From Novosphingobium flavum (lineage in GTDB: Bacteria; Pseudomonadota; Alphaproteobacteria; Sphingomonadales; Sphingomonadaceae), in the NCBI RefSeq assembly GCF_014230315.1, contig NZ_JACLAW010000001.1, positions 310,001 through 374,000 of the forward strand: DNA of 64,000 nt. Reading direction: 5' to 3'. Under the pieces are notes generated by a model that worked only from the letters and a program-made list of their open reading frames with translations, was not told the origin of the DNA and did no database searches. Shown in pieces: positions 18,071-26,819 of the stretch. Within the stretch, counting starts at the first letter, position 1. Every line of letters starts with the position of its first letter. The translations under genes were made by a program, and so were the position numbers.

Positions 18071-18817
18071 TCATTCGGCGGGTTCGGCGACCGGCTGGGC
18101 GAGATGGATCGTGCCGTCGTCAGCAACATGGGCATCGGCCGGAACCAGCTTGCTCATCTTCCACTGCTGTTCGAGCACGCCAGCGCCGAACGGCTGCGAA
18201 CCGCCCAAGGCCGCGGCAAGCACCTGGAATCGCGCGCCCTCCTCGAGCAGGACGATGGTGTTGGCGAGATCGCGGATCCCCTTCCAGCTCCAGATCGTGG
18301 CGCCGCCGTTGGCCTCGACGATGCCCGGCACCTGGCGGTCGGCGGCGATCGCTTCGAGGATGAAGTCCACCTCCTTCTGGCGGCGGTTGATGTAGACCGG
18401 CAGCTCGGTCGAGAAGCGGAAGCGGCGGTTGGGAACGTAGAGCAGGGGCAGTTCCGCATGGGCCTGCGAGTAGGCGCCGAGATGCGGCGCATGAACGTGG
18501 CTGATCGCCTGGAAATCCGGATGCTCGCGGAACAGCTTGAGGTAGCGGGATTCGCCGGCCGGCCGGTCGCCCCAGTAGGAGTTGCCGTCGAAATCGATCA
18601 CGGCGGTGCGCGGCTGGTCGGGATCGTCCTCCCACGGGCCGGCGTAGCCGAAGGTCACGATCTTGTCCTCGCCGGGGATGCGCTGGGCAATGCCGACAGT
18701 GCCGCTGGGCGAGATGGTGTGCGTCTCGCGCAGCCAGCGGAAGGCGCGGCGCGCGTCCTTTTCAGCGTTGAGCACGAAGCCGATGGCGGCGGGGGAAAGT
18801 CCGGTGGTTTGAGACAT
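18071..18817 (-). CDS. Class II aldolase/adducin-domain protein
   Basis: 248 residues from the ATG at 18817, which has an AGGAG site and follows the upstream stop by 13 bp; the longer frame merely overlaps the previous gene. The class II aldolase fold is indicated by HVHAPHLGAYSQAHAELPLL (about residues 112-131), with two of the expected metal-binding histidines, and by EANGGATIWSWKG, the usual site of a third ligand motif that here lacks the usual HG. Class II aldolases cleave or epimerise sugar phosphates using zinc. The role in a desulfurisation operon is unknown. Confidence 0.7.
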   Translation of the reverse strand: MSQTTGLSPAAIGFVLNAEKDARRAFRWLRETHTISPSGTVGIAQRIPGEDKIVTFGYAGPWEDDPDQPRTAVIDFDGNSYWGDRPAGESRYLKLFREHPDFQAISHVHAPHLGAYSQAHAELPLLYVPNRRFRFSTELPVYINRRQKEVDFILEAIAADRQVPGIVEANGGATIWSWKGIRDLANTIVLLEEGARFQVLAAALGGSQPFGAGVLEQQWKMSKLVPADAHVADDGTIHLAQPVAEPAE

Positions 18818-18830
18818 GGGCAGGTACTCC

Positions 18831-19916
18831 TCAGGCCAGGATGGGGTCGGATTGGGGAACGGAAGCGTTGAAGGCCTCGGCGGCTTGCAACGGGCGGGTG
18901 TCGATCCAGTCGGCGAGCGCGAAATCGGCATCGAGGAAGCCATGGGTGAACAGGAACTTCTTCTGCTGCTCGAAAAGGGCGAGCCGGTCGGCATCCAGCG
19001 TCGGGCGCAGTCCTTCGTGCAGGCGGGCATAGGCGTGGCTCACTGCCTCGGCGCTGCCGGCGGTTTCGAATTCAAGGATCTCGCGCAGCCGGTCGGGCTG
19101 AGCGGCAACCCAGTCCGCCGCGCGCAGGGTGACGGCGAGGAACCGCACCACGAGGTCGAAATGCTCGTCCAGCAGGCGCTGGTGCACCGTGATCGGACGG
19201 GGAGTCCCGTTGTTCACCCGAAAGCGCCGGTCGGGCAGGGCATCGAGATCGACCGCCACGACCAGCCCGGCTTCGCGCGCCTGGTCCAGCGCCGCTGCGC
19301 CCTTGACGTAGATCGCATCGACCTCGCCGGAGAGGAGCGCGGCGAACGGCCAGAGCCGGTTCACGCCGCGATCGGCCCGGGGCTGGAGATCGCGCCCGGT
19401 TCCGCCGATATTGCGAAGGCGGTCGGGCACTTCGACGAGGTTCACATCGTCAAGCGTCAAGCCGGCCGAGGCCAGCGCGCCCTTGTAGCCGGCGAGCGAC
19501 ATGCCGCGTGCGATGCTCGTTCCGCGGACGTGGCTGGGGATGGGGTTGTGGGACCAGCCCGGCAGGGCCAGCCGCTTGCCCTTGAGGTCGGCCGCCGAGA
19601 AGATCCCGGAGTCCGCACGGGTGAGGATGAGCTGGCTCTCCTCGATCCAGGTCAGGCCGATCAGGCGGGTCGGCTCGCCCTGCGCGCGCGCGCCGAAGGC
19701 CAGCATGTTGCCGCCTTCGCGGATCAGCGTCGGAAGGCCGTGATCATAATGATGCCGCGCAAGGTCGGAACCCGATTCCTGCAGCGTGCGCAGGGCGATG
19801 CCATCGCCGGCGAAGGCTTCGGTCAGCCAGCCCAGCTTGTAGGCGATGCCGGTTGCGGTCGGCACCGGGCAACGGGTGAACCAGATGGTTTCAGGCTGGT
19901 TATGCGCTTCGGGCAT
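18831..19916 (-). CDS. DszB-like sulfinate desulfinase (paralogue 2)
   Basis: 361 residues. The catalytic set of DszB is conserved: Cys16 in FTRCPVPTA, His56 and Arg66 in HYDHGLPTLIREGG. It lacks a signal peptide. The frame extends to a TTG at 19973, but that TTG is part of the -24 element of a sigma-54 promoter, and AAGGAGAT lies 9 bp before the ATG at 19916, so the shorter start is right. It is the first gene of the six-gene leftward operon. It should release sulfite from a sulfinate; substrate unknown. Confidence 0.78.
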   Translation of the reverse strand: MPEAHNQPETIWFTRCPVPTATGIAYKLGWLTEAFAGDGIALRTLQESGSDLARHHYDHGLPTLIREGGNMLAFGARAQGEPTRLIGLTWIEESQLILTRADSGIFSAADLKGKRLALPGWSHNPIPSHVRGTSIARGMSLAGYKGALASAGLTLDDVNLVEVPDRLRNIGGTGRDLQPRADRGVNRLWPFAALLSGEVDAIYVKGAAALDQAREAGLVVAVDLDALPDRRFRVNNGTPRPITVHQRLLDEHFDLVVRFLAVTLRAADWVAAQPDRLREILEFETAGSAEAVSHAYARLHEGLRPTLDADRLALFEQQKKFLFTHGFLDADFALADWIDTRPLQAAEAFNASVPQSDPILA

Positions 19917-19955
19917 GGCCCGCGATCTCCTTGCGAGTTGGTCTCGCCGGTATGA

Positions 19956-19973
19956 TCGCAAGAGCTGTGCCAA
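19956..19973 (-). promoter_or_regulatory. Sigma-54 promoter of the desulfinase/monooxygenase operon
   Basis: Minus-strand TTGGCACAGCTCTTGCGA fits the -24/-12 consensus TTGGCACG-N4-TTGCW, with GG and GC exactly 10 bases apart. It lies 39 bp before the ATG at 19916. The activator gene for this promoter class is immediately upstream. Confidence 0.85.
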
Positions 19974-20049
19974 GTCCGGAAAGGGCGGAAAACCGCCATT
20001 CCTGAAGCGGCTGGTCTGGCGAGGCTGTGCGATATTGCGCAGCGCCGCT

Positions 20050-20063
20050 GCTGCATTTGCAGC
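20050..20063. promoter_or_regulatory. Palindromic upstream activator site
   Basis: GCTGCA-TT-TGCAGC is a 6+6 bp inverted repeat about 77 bp upstream of the sigma-54 promoter at 19956-19973. The same half-sites with an AT centre occur upstream of the sigma-54 promoter at 31772. It is the likely binding site of the SfnR-like activator. Confidence 0.6.
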
Positions 20064-20072
20064 GGCGCCGGA

Positions 20073-21188
20073 TCAGATCAGGCCAAGGTTCTTGAGATAG
20101 GTCCGCACGACATTGCGCGTGACGCCGAGCGCTTCGGCCGTCTTGATCTGGTTCTCGCCTGATTTCTGGAATGCCTCGCTGACCGTCATGCCAATCAGTC
20201 GCTCCAGCAGTTCGGGATGCCCCCCGTCGAGCAGCCGCGTCACGAACGGGCGGAGCTGTTCTTCAAGGGTGCCGGCCGGTCCATCCTCGCTGCCAAGGGC
20301 AGGAGCAAGGTTCAGGTCGATCAGCGCCAGGTCGTCGGGCGAGACCTGCCCGTCGCGGCTGATCAGCGTGGCCCGGTAGATCGCATTTTCGAGTTCACGA
20401 ATGTTGCCGGGCCAGGAATGGCGGAACAGCGCTTCCTCCGCGGCAGGCGTCAGTTCCACCCGCGAAAACTGGGTCATGTCGCCATAGACCTGCAGGAAAT
20501 GGCGTGCCAGCGGCAGGATGTCGGCCCGCCGGTCGCGCAGCGGCAGAAGCGGCACGGGCACGACCTGCAGGCGGTAGAACAGGTCTGAACGGAAGCGCCC
20601 GGCCTGCACCGCCTTGTGCAGGTCGACATTGGTTGCGGCGATGACCCTGACGTCGAGGCGCACCGGGGTGCGCGAGCCGATCCTTACGACTTCGCGCTCC
20701 TGCAGAACGCGCAGCAGCTTGACCTGAAGCGACGGGGGAAGGTCGCCCACCTCGTCGAGAAACAGGGTTCCGCCGTTGGCGGCCTCGAACCAGCCCGCGC
20801 GCGCCATGTTCGCGCCGGTGAATGCCCCGCGTTCATAGCCGAACAGTTCCCCCTCCACGAGCGCCTCGGAGAAGGCACCGCAGTTGACGGCAAGGAACGG
20901 TCCCGCCGCACGGTCGCTCAGTTCATGAACGTAGCGGGCCACCAGTTCCTTGCCGGTGCCGGTCTCGCCGATGATCAGGACGTTCGCCTGGCTCGGGGCG
21001 ACCCTGGCCAGCAAGGGCAACAGGGCCCGGGAGCGGGGATCGGTAAATACCAGGGCGCGCGCACGCGGCCCCTCGGCGTGATGGTCTTCATGATCGAAGG
21101 TCAGCAGCGGACGGCCGTCCGCATTGGTGCCCGAGACCAGGCTGACCGTCCGCGCCGGCTGGGAAGATTGGTTTCGAGTCGCGGGCAT
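20073..21188 (-). CDS. Sigma-54-dependent activator, SfnR-like
   Basis: 371 residues. A short N-terminus (about 50) lacks any sensor domain. A sigma-54-interacting AAA+ domain carries Walker A GETGTGKE (about residue 74), the GAFTGA loop (about 120) and Walker [13 protein letters not shown] Fis-type helix-turn-helix lies at the C-terminus ([22 protein letters not shown]). SfnR, which controls dimethylsulfone and sulfonate use in pseudomonads, has this same sensor-less layout. Four sigma-54 promoters surround it, so it very likely activates the whole locus. Without a sensor domain its amount is probably the signal. It lies 73 bp downstream of the third DszB paralogue and may be co-transcribed with it. 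GGAGGT precedes the ATG. Confidence 0.88.
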   Translation of the reverse strand: MPATRNQSSQPARTVSLVSGTNADGRPLLTFDHEDHHAEGPRARALVFTDPRSRALLPLLARVAPSQANVLIIGETGTGKELVARYVHELSDRAAGPFLAVNCGAFSEALVEGELFGYERGAFTGANMARAGWFEAANGGTLFLDEVGDLPPSLQVKLLRVLQEREVVRIGSRTPVRLDVRVIAATNVDLHKAVQAGRFRSDLFYRLQVVPVPLLPLRDRRADILPLARHFLQVYGDMTQFSRVELTPAAEEALFRHSWPGNIRELENAIYRATLISRDGQVSPDDLALIDLNLAPALGSEDGPAGTLEEQLRPFVTRLLDGGHPELLERLIGMTVSEAFQKSGENQIKTAEALGVTRNVVRTYLKNLGLI

Positions 21189-21261
21189 TGAGACCTCCGG
21201 GTGTACTCGGAAGCATAATCAAAAAATCTCTACCAACTTAGTAGAAAATAGATCGAAACGA

Positions 21262-22335
21262 CTAGCCGAGCTTTAAACCCGCTGGAATGCGGGCTTGTTC
21301 GCGCTGTTTCCGGGCCAGAACGGCGTGCAGCGGGCCTGGCTCGATCCACTGGTTCACCTCCACGCGGCGCGCGAGAAAACCGTTGTCCCACAGAAAATCG
21401 GCCTGGACCCGGAGCATGCCGATCCGGTCGGGCGAAAGGTCGGGGTGCAGGGCGCGGTGTACCCCCCGGCGGTAGGCCATGGCCACGCCGTCCGGCCCGG
21501 CCAGCGTCGTCCGCGCCAGAATGGGGCTCAATTCGCGGGGGTGCGTCGCCGCCCAGTCCGCCGCCCGCATGGTCTGTTCGAGAAAGCGCTCCACAAGCTC
21601 GGGATGGCGCTCCAGCATATGCTCGTGAACCACGATCGGCCGCGGCGTGCCGTTGTTGATGCGGGCCAGCCTGCTGGGATAGGCATCAAGATCGATGGCG
21701 ACCACAAGCCCCAGACTTTCTGCCATCTCGGCGGCGGCGGCACCCTTGATATAGGCGGCATCGGCCCGGCCGTCCGCGACCCAGTCGAGCGCGTTCCACA
21801 ATTGGCGCATCCGTTCGGGCGTCAGTCGGCCGACCCCGGGGACGGGGATTTCCACCAGGTCTGCAGCGGCCAGCACGTGGCCACCAAGGGCAAGCGCGCT
21901 GCGGATCCCGTGGAGGCTCATTCCCCGGGCCATGCTTTCCCCGGGATGGGCGGCGAAGCCGGGCAGCGCGAAACGTAGTCCGCCAAGATCCGCAGGGTCC
22001 AGCACCGGCGTATCGGGCCGCACCACGATCGCCTGGCCCTCGTCTATCCAGGTGAGGCCGATCACCCTTGTCGGCGCGCCGAGCGCCCGGGCCGCCAGGG
22101 CCTTGATGTTGCCGCCCTCGCGAAAGAGATGGCGGGCCTGCCGTTCGGGATCGCATGCCACGATGTTGAGGCCGTTTTCGTAGATCCGGCCTACGCGGAT
22201 GCCATCCTGTCCGAATTCCTCGGCCAGCCAGCCCAGCGACCACGCCACCGCCGAGGCCGCCGGCACCGGGCCATGCGTCAGCCAGATCGCTTCCGGCATC
22301 CGGTGCCGGTCACTAGCCAAATTCCCGATCGACAT
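21262..22335 (-). CDS. DszB/SsuA-like protein lacking the desulfinase catalytic residues (paralogue 3)
   Basis: 357 residues, clearly homologous to the two DszB-like proteins (shared phrases GPVPAA, FREGGNIKALAARALG, RVIGLTWIDEGQ, RINNGTPRPI). However, Gly22 replaces the catalytic Cys (THGPVPA) and Asp62 sits where the catalytic His belongs; the Arg (Arg72) is kept. It has no signal peptide. It may bind ligand rather than cleave it, for example as a sensor or chaperone for the adjacent regulator, or it may have another activity. It is preceded by its own sigma-54 promoter and followed by the activator gene. Confidence 0.75.
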   Translation of the reverse strand: MSIGNLASDRHRMPEAIWLTHGPVPAASAVAWSLGWLAEEFGQDGIRVGRIYENGLNIVACDPERQARHLFREGGNIKALAARALGAPTRVIGLTWIDEGQAIVVRPDTPVLDPADLGGLRFALPGFAAHPGESMARGMSLHGIRSALALGGHVLAAADLVEIPVPGVGRLTPERMRQLWNALDWVADGRADAAYIKGAAAAEMAESLGLVVAIDLDAYPSRLARINNGTPRPIVVHEHMLERHPELVERFLEQTMRAADWAATHPRELSPILARTTLAGPDGVAMAYRRGVHRALHPDLSPDRIGMLRVQADFLWDNGFLARRVEVNQWIEPGPLHAVLARKQREQARIPAGLKLG

Positions 22336-22403
22336 TGGCCCTCCGAGGGAGGCGGCGCTTACGGGTCAAGTGGGCACCGCTTTGCAGACTGATGGCTACC
22401 GGT

Positions 22404-22421
22404 TCGCAAAGGCCATGCCAA
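22404..22421 (-). promoter_or_regulatory. Sigma-54 promoter of paralogue 3/activator unit
   Basis: Minus-strand TTGGCATGGCCTTTGCGA has GG and GC 10 bases apart and matches the -24/-12 consensus well. It lies about 70 bp before the ATG at 22335. If transcription continues into the activator gene, the activator is autoregulated. Confidence 0.78.
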
Positions 22422-22484
22422 GAACGCGGCACCGCGCCGGGGGCGGGCCCCTGCAGGCCGGCTGGCGCCCGCGGCCCGTCCCGG

Positions 22485-22523
22485 CTGCGCATTTTCGCAC
22501 AGGCCTGCGCCGATTTCCACAGG
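22485..22523. promoter_or_regulatory. Tandem repeat between divergent sigma-54 promoters
   Basis: Two 19-base units of the form CTGCGC-N7-CACAGG start at 22485 and 22505, 20 bp apart (two helical turns), with 14 of 19 positions identical. They lie between the divergent promoters at 22404-22421 and 22577-22594, about 55-100 bp from each, a normal place for enhancer sites. Confidence 0.4.
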
Positions 22524-22576
22524 TCCCGGGGTGGCGGCGAGCTCCCGAAACCCCGCGAATGCGCGGTGTCGGCAGA

Positions 22577-22594
22577 TTGGCACGGCCCCTGCAA
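22577..22594 (+). promoter_or_regulatory. Sigma-54 promoter of the sulfonate importer operon
   Basis: TTGGCACGGCCCCTGCAA has GG and GC 10 bases apart and a perfect -24 element; the -12 element reads CTGC rather than TTGC. It lies about 40 bp upstream of the GTG start of the SsuA-like gene. Confidence 0.78.
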
Positions 22595-22633
22595 CACTGG
22601 GATCGGCCCTCAGCAGGAAAGGCGGCTTTCATC

Positions 22634-23773
22634 GTGTCAAAGACCCCCATCGGCTTCGAACCACCCCGGGCGCAAGCCTGGCAGCGCAAGTTGCTCCTCG
22701 CGCTTGCCGCCGCAGCGGTACTCGGGCTGGGAGCGTGGCAGTGGCTGCGTCCTGCGGCCGCCTCGGGCGGCAACGCGGTGCGAACGGTCAACATTGCCGC
22801 GATTGCGCATCCCTTCCAGGGCCAGCAGATCTACAGCGGCCTGACCGGGGTGATCATCCGCGACGGCTGGCTCAAGGCGGAATTGGCCAAGCGCGGCGTC
22901 GAGCTTGCCTTTACCCCGGTGCCCACCGCTGTCGGCGGGCCGCTGATCAACGAGGGCTTTTCCGGCAAGCGCATCGACTTTGCATCCTACGGCGATTTTC
23001 CCGCCGTGATCGCGGTCGCCGGCGGGGTTCCGCTGAAGCTCGTCGCTCCGCTTGCGCAGGGGCAGGAAACCTACATCGTCGTTCGCAACGGCCTGCAAGC
23101 CGCTTCCATTGCCGACCTCAAGGGCAAGCGCATTGCGCTTCATCGCGGGCGTCCGTGGGAACTGCCGTTCTCCAAGCTGCTGGATGCCAACGGCCTGAAG
23201 TTTTCCGATTTCACCATCGTGAACATCAATCCCTCCGCAACCCCGGCCGCGCTGTCCTCGGGCAGCGTCGATGCGGCCGTGCTGCTGGCCGACGGCCTGC
23301 TCGCGCAGGAACGCGGCATCGGCAAGATCCTCTGGTCGACCAAGCAGGCCCCGCGCGATTGGAAAATGCGCGCCGAACTGTTCGGCCGGGCCGACTTCGT
23401 GAACGACAATCCTCAGCTGACCCAGCTGGTGGTGGATGCCTATCTCCGCGCCGCCGCGTGGTCCGCGCAGGATGCCAACCGTGACCAGGTGATCAAGGAT
23501 TCGTCGCGCGGATCGCTGCCGATCAACGTGGTCGTGAACGATCTCGATCCCCGGATAAGCTGGCGAGATCGCTACCTGCCCTATTACGACGACGCGCTGC
23601 GCTCGCATTACCGCTCAGTCACGGAATATGCGCTCAAGCGCGGCCTTGTGCGGGAAAAGGTCGATGCGGACGCCTTGCTCGACGATCGTTTCGTGCAGCA
23701 GGGCCTGAAGGACCTCGACCTGGCCAAGTTCTGGTCGGCGGCCGAACCCGCCGCTGCCCAGGGGAATTCGTGA
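22634..23773 (+). CDS. SsuA-like ABC substrate-binding protein
   Basis: 379 residues from the GTG at 22634. The longer open frame to 22199 runs through the promoter and is rejected. It has an N-terminal hydrophobic segment (LLLALAAAAVLGLGAW, about residues 17-32) that acts as export signal or membrane anchor. The remainder is the nitrate/sulfonate/taurine binding family, e.g. GFSGKRIDFASYGDFPAVIA, IADLKGKRIALHRGRP and SGSVDAAVLLADGLL. It delivers a sulfonate-type ligand to the two permeases and ATPase encoded next. First gene of an eight-gene rightward operon. Confidence 0.85.
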   Translation: MSKTPIGFEPPRAQAWQRKLLLALAAAAVLGLGAWQWLRPAAASGGNAVRTVNIAAIAHPFQGQQIYSGLTGVIIRDGWLKAELAKRGVELAFTPVPTAVGGPLINEGFSGKRIDFASYGDFPAVIAVAGGVPLKLVAPLAQGQETYIVVRNGLQAASIADLKGKRIALHRGRPWELPFSKLLDANGLKFSDFTIVNINPSATPAALSSGSVDAAVLLADGLLAQERGIGKILWSTKQAPRDWKMRAELFGRADFVNDNPQLTQLVVDAYLRAAAWSAQDANRDQVIKDSSRGSLPINVVVNDLDPRISWRDRYLPYYDDALRSHYRSVTEYALKRGLVREKVDADALLDDRFVQQGLKDLDLAKFWSAAEPAAAQGNS

Positions 23774-24564
23774 TGGCCGGCTCGCTCGTTTCGCCAAGCC
23801 TGGGAGAAGCGCGCGCTTTCGCGGGCAATCTCGCCGCCCTTGCACCGCCGGTCCTCCTTCTGGCACTTTGGGAAGTGGTCAGCCTGTCCCACCTTTTCCC
23901 CGAACAGGTGCTCGTGCCGCCGGCCGAAGTCTTCCGCACCCTGTTCGCGATGACCCAGTCCGGCGAGCTGCAAAGACACGTCGGAGACAGCCTGCACCGC
24001 CTGTCGGTCGGCTTCATCCTCGGGGCGGCGGCGGGCCTCGCCTTCGGGGTGACCATTGCCCTGTCGCGCCTTGCCGAGGCCGCGTTTGTCCCGCTCTTCC
24101 TGACCCTATGGCAGGTTCCGGTCATCGCGCTGGTCCCGCTTCTCGTGATGTTCCTCGGCATCGGCGAACCCTTCAAGGTCGCGATCGTCGCCATCGCATC
24201 GTTTTTCCCGGTGGCACTCGCCGCGTTCGACGCGGTACGCGGCGTCCCGCGCGCATGGTTCGAGGTGGGCCGGGTCTATCGCCTGAGCCTTGCCGACACG
24301 GTCTGGCGGATTGTCGTGCCGGCCACGGTACCGGCCGTCGTCACCGGGCTGCGGATCGGCCTGACCCGGGCCTGGGTCGTGCTCGTCGCTTCCGAGCTGC
24401 TCGCCGCCGATAGCGGCATCGGCCAGATGATGGAGATGGGGCGGCAGCTCTTCCAGATCGACGTAGTGCTCTCGGGCGTGATCGTCAGCGGCCTGGTGGG
24501 GTTCGCGATTGACCGGGGCGCGCGTGCCATCGAGCAGCACGCGACGCGGTGGAGGGCGGCATGA
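23773..24564 (+). CDS. SsuC-like ABC permease 1
   Basis: 263 residues with about six hydrophobic helices and the permease EAA-like loop (FDAVRGVPRAWFEVGRVYRLSL, about residues 155-176) that docks the ATPase. The ATG at 23773 overlaps the upstream TGA by one base (TGATG); a GTG one codon earlier is the alternative. It forms the membrane channel together with the next gene. Confidence 0.87.
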   Translation: MAGSLVSPSLGEARAFAGNLAALAPPVLLLALWEVVSLSHLFPEQVLVPPAEVFRTLFAMTQSGELQRHVGDSLHRLSVGFILGAAAGLAFGVTIALSRLAEAAFVPLFLTLWQVPVIALVPLLVMFLGIGEPFKVAIVAIASFFPVALAAFDAVRGVPRAWFEVGRVYRLSLADTVWRIVVPATVPAVVTGLRIGLTRAWVVLVASELLAADSGIGQMMEMGRQLFQIDVVLSGVIVSGLVGFAIDRGARAIEQHATRWRAA

Positions 24565-25337
24565 CCCGGAGCTTGCTTTCCGCTCCGCTTCGCACGGCCG
24601 CCGGGCTTGTCGCGCCGGCCCTGCTGGTGGCGCTCTGGCAGTGGAATTCGGGCGGCGCCCTTGGCAGCGTGGCAATTGCCCCGCCTTCGGCCCTGCTGAC
24701 CGCGGGGCGGGAACTGGTGGCTGACGGCACGCTCGGTGCCGGCGTGGCGGCAACGCTGGCGCGTGCGCTGACGGGCTTTGGCATCGGTGCCGCCCTGGGC
24801 TTTCTGACCGGCGTGGCCATGGCGCTGTCGTCCGCGGTAAACCGTGTGCTGGGGCCGCTGCTGCAGGCCTTGCGGCAGGTGCCGATGCTGGGGTGGATGC
24901 CCCTGATCGCTCTGTGGTTCGGGACGGGCGAAGGGTCCGAGCTGATCGTCGTCTGCGTCGCCTCGTTTTTCCCGACCCTGCTCAGCACCCACAGCGGCTT
25001 GCGGCAGGTCGAAAGCCGCTATCTCGAAGTCGGCCGGATCTATGGCCTCGATACCGGCCAACGGTTCGCGCTGGTTCAGCTGCCTGCCGCTCTGCCGTTC
25101 GTGCTGACCGGGCTCAATCAGGCTCTTGCCTTCGCCTGGATCGCAACGATCGCCAGCGAGATCCTGCTGGGAACCGGCGCCGGGCTCGGCGTGACGATGC
25201 AGCAGGCGCAGATGCAGCAGCGTCTCGACATGATGCTCGTCGCCGTCATCGTCACCGCGTTCCTTGGCTTCGCGATCAACCAGATCCTCCTGCACCTGCG
25301 GCGCGGCCTGCTGCGCTGGCAACCCGACAACCGCTGA
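24561..25337 (+). CDS. SsuC-like ABC permease 2
   Basis: 258 residues, paralogous to the preceding permease, with hydrophobic helices and an EAA-type loop (HSGLRQVESRYLEVGRIYGLDT). The ATG at 24561 overlaps the previous stop (ATGA). Sulfonate importers usually have one homodimeric SsuC; two adjacent permease genes suggest a heterodimeric channel. Confidence 0.87.
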   Translation: MTRSLLSAPLRTAAGLVAPALLVALWQWNSGGALGSVAIAPPSALLTAGRELVADGTLGAGVAATLARALTGFGIGAALGFLTGVAMALSSAVNRVLGPLLQALRQVPMLGWMPLIALWFGTGEGSELIVVCVASFFPTLLSTHSGLRQVESRYLEVGRIYGLDTGQRFALVQLPAALPFVLTGLNQALAFAWIATIASEILLGTGAGLGVTMQQAQMQQRLDMMLVAVIVTAFLGFAINQILLHLRRGLLRWQPDNR

Positions 25338-25350
25338 AAGGAGCTCAGTC

Positions 25351-26211
25351 TTGAGTATCGACCCTTCGCTCCGCCTCCCGGCCGAGACACCGAACACACC
25401 CGTGCGGGGCGAGCTGGCCATCGCCAACCTGTCCAAGAGCTTCCGCATCGGCGGGCAGCTCCGCCCGGTGCTGGAGGGGATCAACCTGACCCTACGCCCC
25501 GGCGAATTCGTCAGCATCGTCGGCGCGTCTGGCTGCGGCAAGTCCACCCTGCTACGCCTGATCGTGGGCCTGGACGACGATTACCAGGGCGAAATCCGGC
25601 TGGACGGCGAGCGCGTCGCCACGACCAGTCTCGATCGCGGGATCGTGTTCCAGGACCACCGCCTGTTCCCGTGGATGACGCTCGAACAGAACATCGAGCT
25701 GGCCCTGCGCAACACCAATGTGCCCAAGGCGCGGCGGGCGCAGATCGTGGCCGAGCACATCGCGCTGGTGGGGCTGGAGGGGTTCGAAAAGGCTTATCCG
25801 CACCAGCTTTCGGGCGGCATGGCGCAGCGCGGGGCCATTGCCCGGGCGCTGGTGACCGAACCCAAGCTGCTGCTGCTGGACGAGCCGCTGGGCGCGCTCG
25901 ATGCGCTGACGCGGGTCAACGTCCAGACCGAGTTGCAGCGGATCTGGATGGCGCAGCGCTCGACCATGCTGATGGTTACGCACGACGTCGAGGAAGCGCT
26001 TTACCTGGGTGACCGGGTGATCGTGATGTCGCCCAATCCCGGGCGGATCAGGCGGATCGTCGATGTCGACCTGCCCCATCCGCGCGACCGCCGTTCGCCG
26101 CTGCTGCATCGCCTGAAGGATGAGATCCTGGCCGAACTGACTGCGGCCCCGGTCGAGCCCGGAGGCGTTTCCGACAACCTGGTGCGCCTTCCGGCGCGGG
26201 AGGCCCGCTGA
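25351..26211 (+). CDS. SsuB-like ABC ATPase
   Basis: 286 residues. Walker A GASGCGKS (about residue 58), Q-loop [10 protein letters not shown], signature LSGGMAQR, Walker [13 protein letters not shown] and switch His THDVEEAL are all intact, as in the SsuB/TauB family. The start is a TTG at 25351 with AAAGGAG eight bases upstream; no ATG or GTG fits between the previous stop and the conserved N-terminus. It powers the importer. Confidence 0.88.
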   Translation: MSIDPSLRLPAETPNTPVRGELAIANLSKSFRIGGQLRPVLEGINLTLRPGEFVSIVGASGCGKSTLLRLIVGLDDDYQGEIRLDGERVATTSLDRGIVFQDHRLFPWMTLEQNIELALRNTNVPKARRAQIVAEHIALVGLEGFEKAYPHQLSGGMAQRGAIARALVTEPKLLLLDEPLGALDALTRVNVQTELQRIWMAQRSTMLMVTHDVEEALYLGDRVIVMSPNPGRIRRIVDVDLPHPRDRRSPLLHRLKDEILAELTAAPVEPGGVSDNLVRLPAREAR

Positions 26212-26819
26212 TGCCGCGCAGTCCCGATCATCCCGTCGATCCGGTGTTCACGCAGCGCTGGTCTCCGCGCAGTTTTACCGGCGAAGCCATACCGGAAAGC
26301 GTGCTCCTGAGCGCCTTCGAGGCGGCCCGCTGGGCGCCCAGTGCCTCGAACGTGCAACCGTGGCGCTTCGTGGTTGCAACGCCGCTGCAACCCTTGTGGG
26401 AGCCGCTGCTGGGCCTGCTCGCGCCGCGCAACGCCAAATGGGCGGCCAAGGCGTCGGCCCTGATCGTGATCCTGTCAGACCGCTTCGTCGAGCGCCGGGG
26501 TGAAGTGGTGGAGAACGGGTCGCACAGTTTCGATGCCGGGGCGGCCTGGTCCAACTTTGCCCATCAGGCGCTTCGGCTCGGCTGGCACAGCCACGGCATC
26601 GGCGGGTTCGACCGGGCGGCCACGCGTGACCTGCTGGCGGTGCCCGATGAATTCGCGGTCGAGGCCGTGGTCGCGCTCGGCCGGAAGGGCGGGCTGGACC
26701 AGCTCGATCCCGAATTCCATGCCGCCGAGGCCCCGAATTCCCGGCGGCCGCTGGCCGAGACGGTTTTTGTTGGTCGCTTCGGCGAGCCGGCTTTTGACGC
26801 AGAGAAGGATGTCGCATGA
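26211..26819 (+). CDS. Nitroreductase-family FMN oxidoreductase
   Basis: 202 residues with the family N-terminus RWSPRSFTGEAIPESVLLSAFEAARWAPSASNVQPWRF, whose Arg-Ser and Ser-Asn-Gln residues bind FMN. The ATG overlaps the upstream TGA. Its place just before two FMNH2-using monooxygenase genes suggests it supplies reduced flavin, the role that SsuE plays in other organisms. Direct reduction of a substrate is an alternative. Confidence 0.82.
   Translation: MPRSPDHPVDPVFTQRWSPRSFTGEAIPESVLLSAFEAARWAPSASNVQPWRFVVATPLQPLWEPLLGLLAPRNAKWAAKASALIVILSDRFVERRGEVVENGSHSFDAGAAWSNFAHQALRLGWHSHGIGGFDRAATRDLLAVPDEFAVEAVVALGRKGGLDQLDPEFHAAEAPNSRRPLAETVFVGRFGEPAFDAEKDVA

Noticed and set aside
15553-22335. 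Reading the three DszB-like proteins as ABC substrate-binding proteins
   Set aside because: No signal peptides, no adjacent importer subunits on that strand, and two carry the DszB Cys/His/Arg set; the reading remains possible only for the third.
22199-22633. Upstream extension of the SsuA-like gene
   Set aside because: It would place the sigma-54 promoter and the tandem repeats inside the coding region and run over the divergent gene; the GTG at 22634 precedes the hydrophobic export segment.
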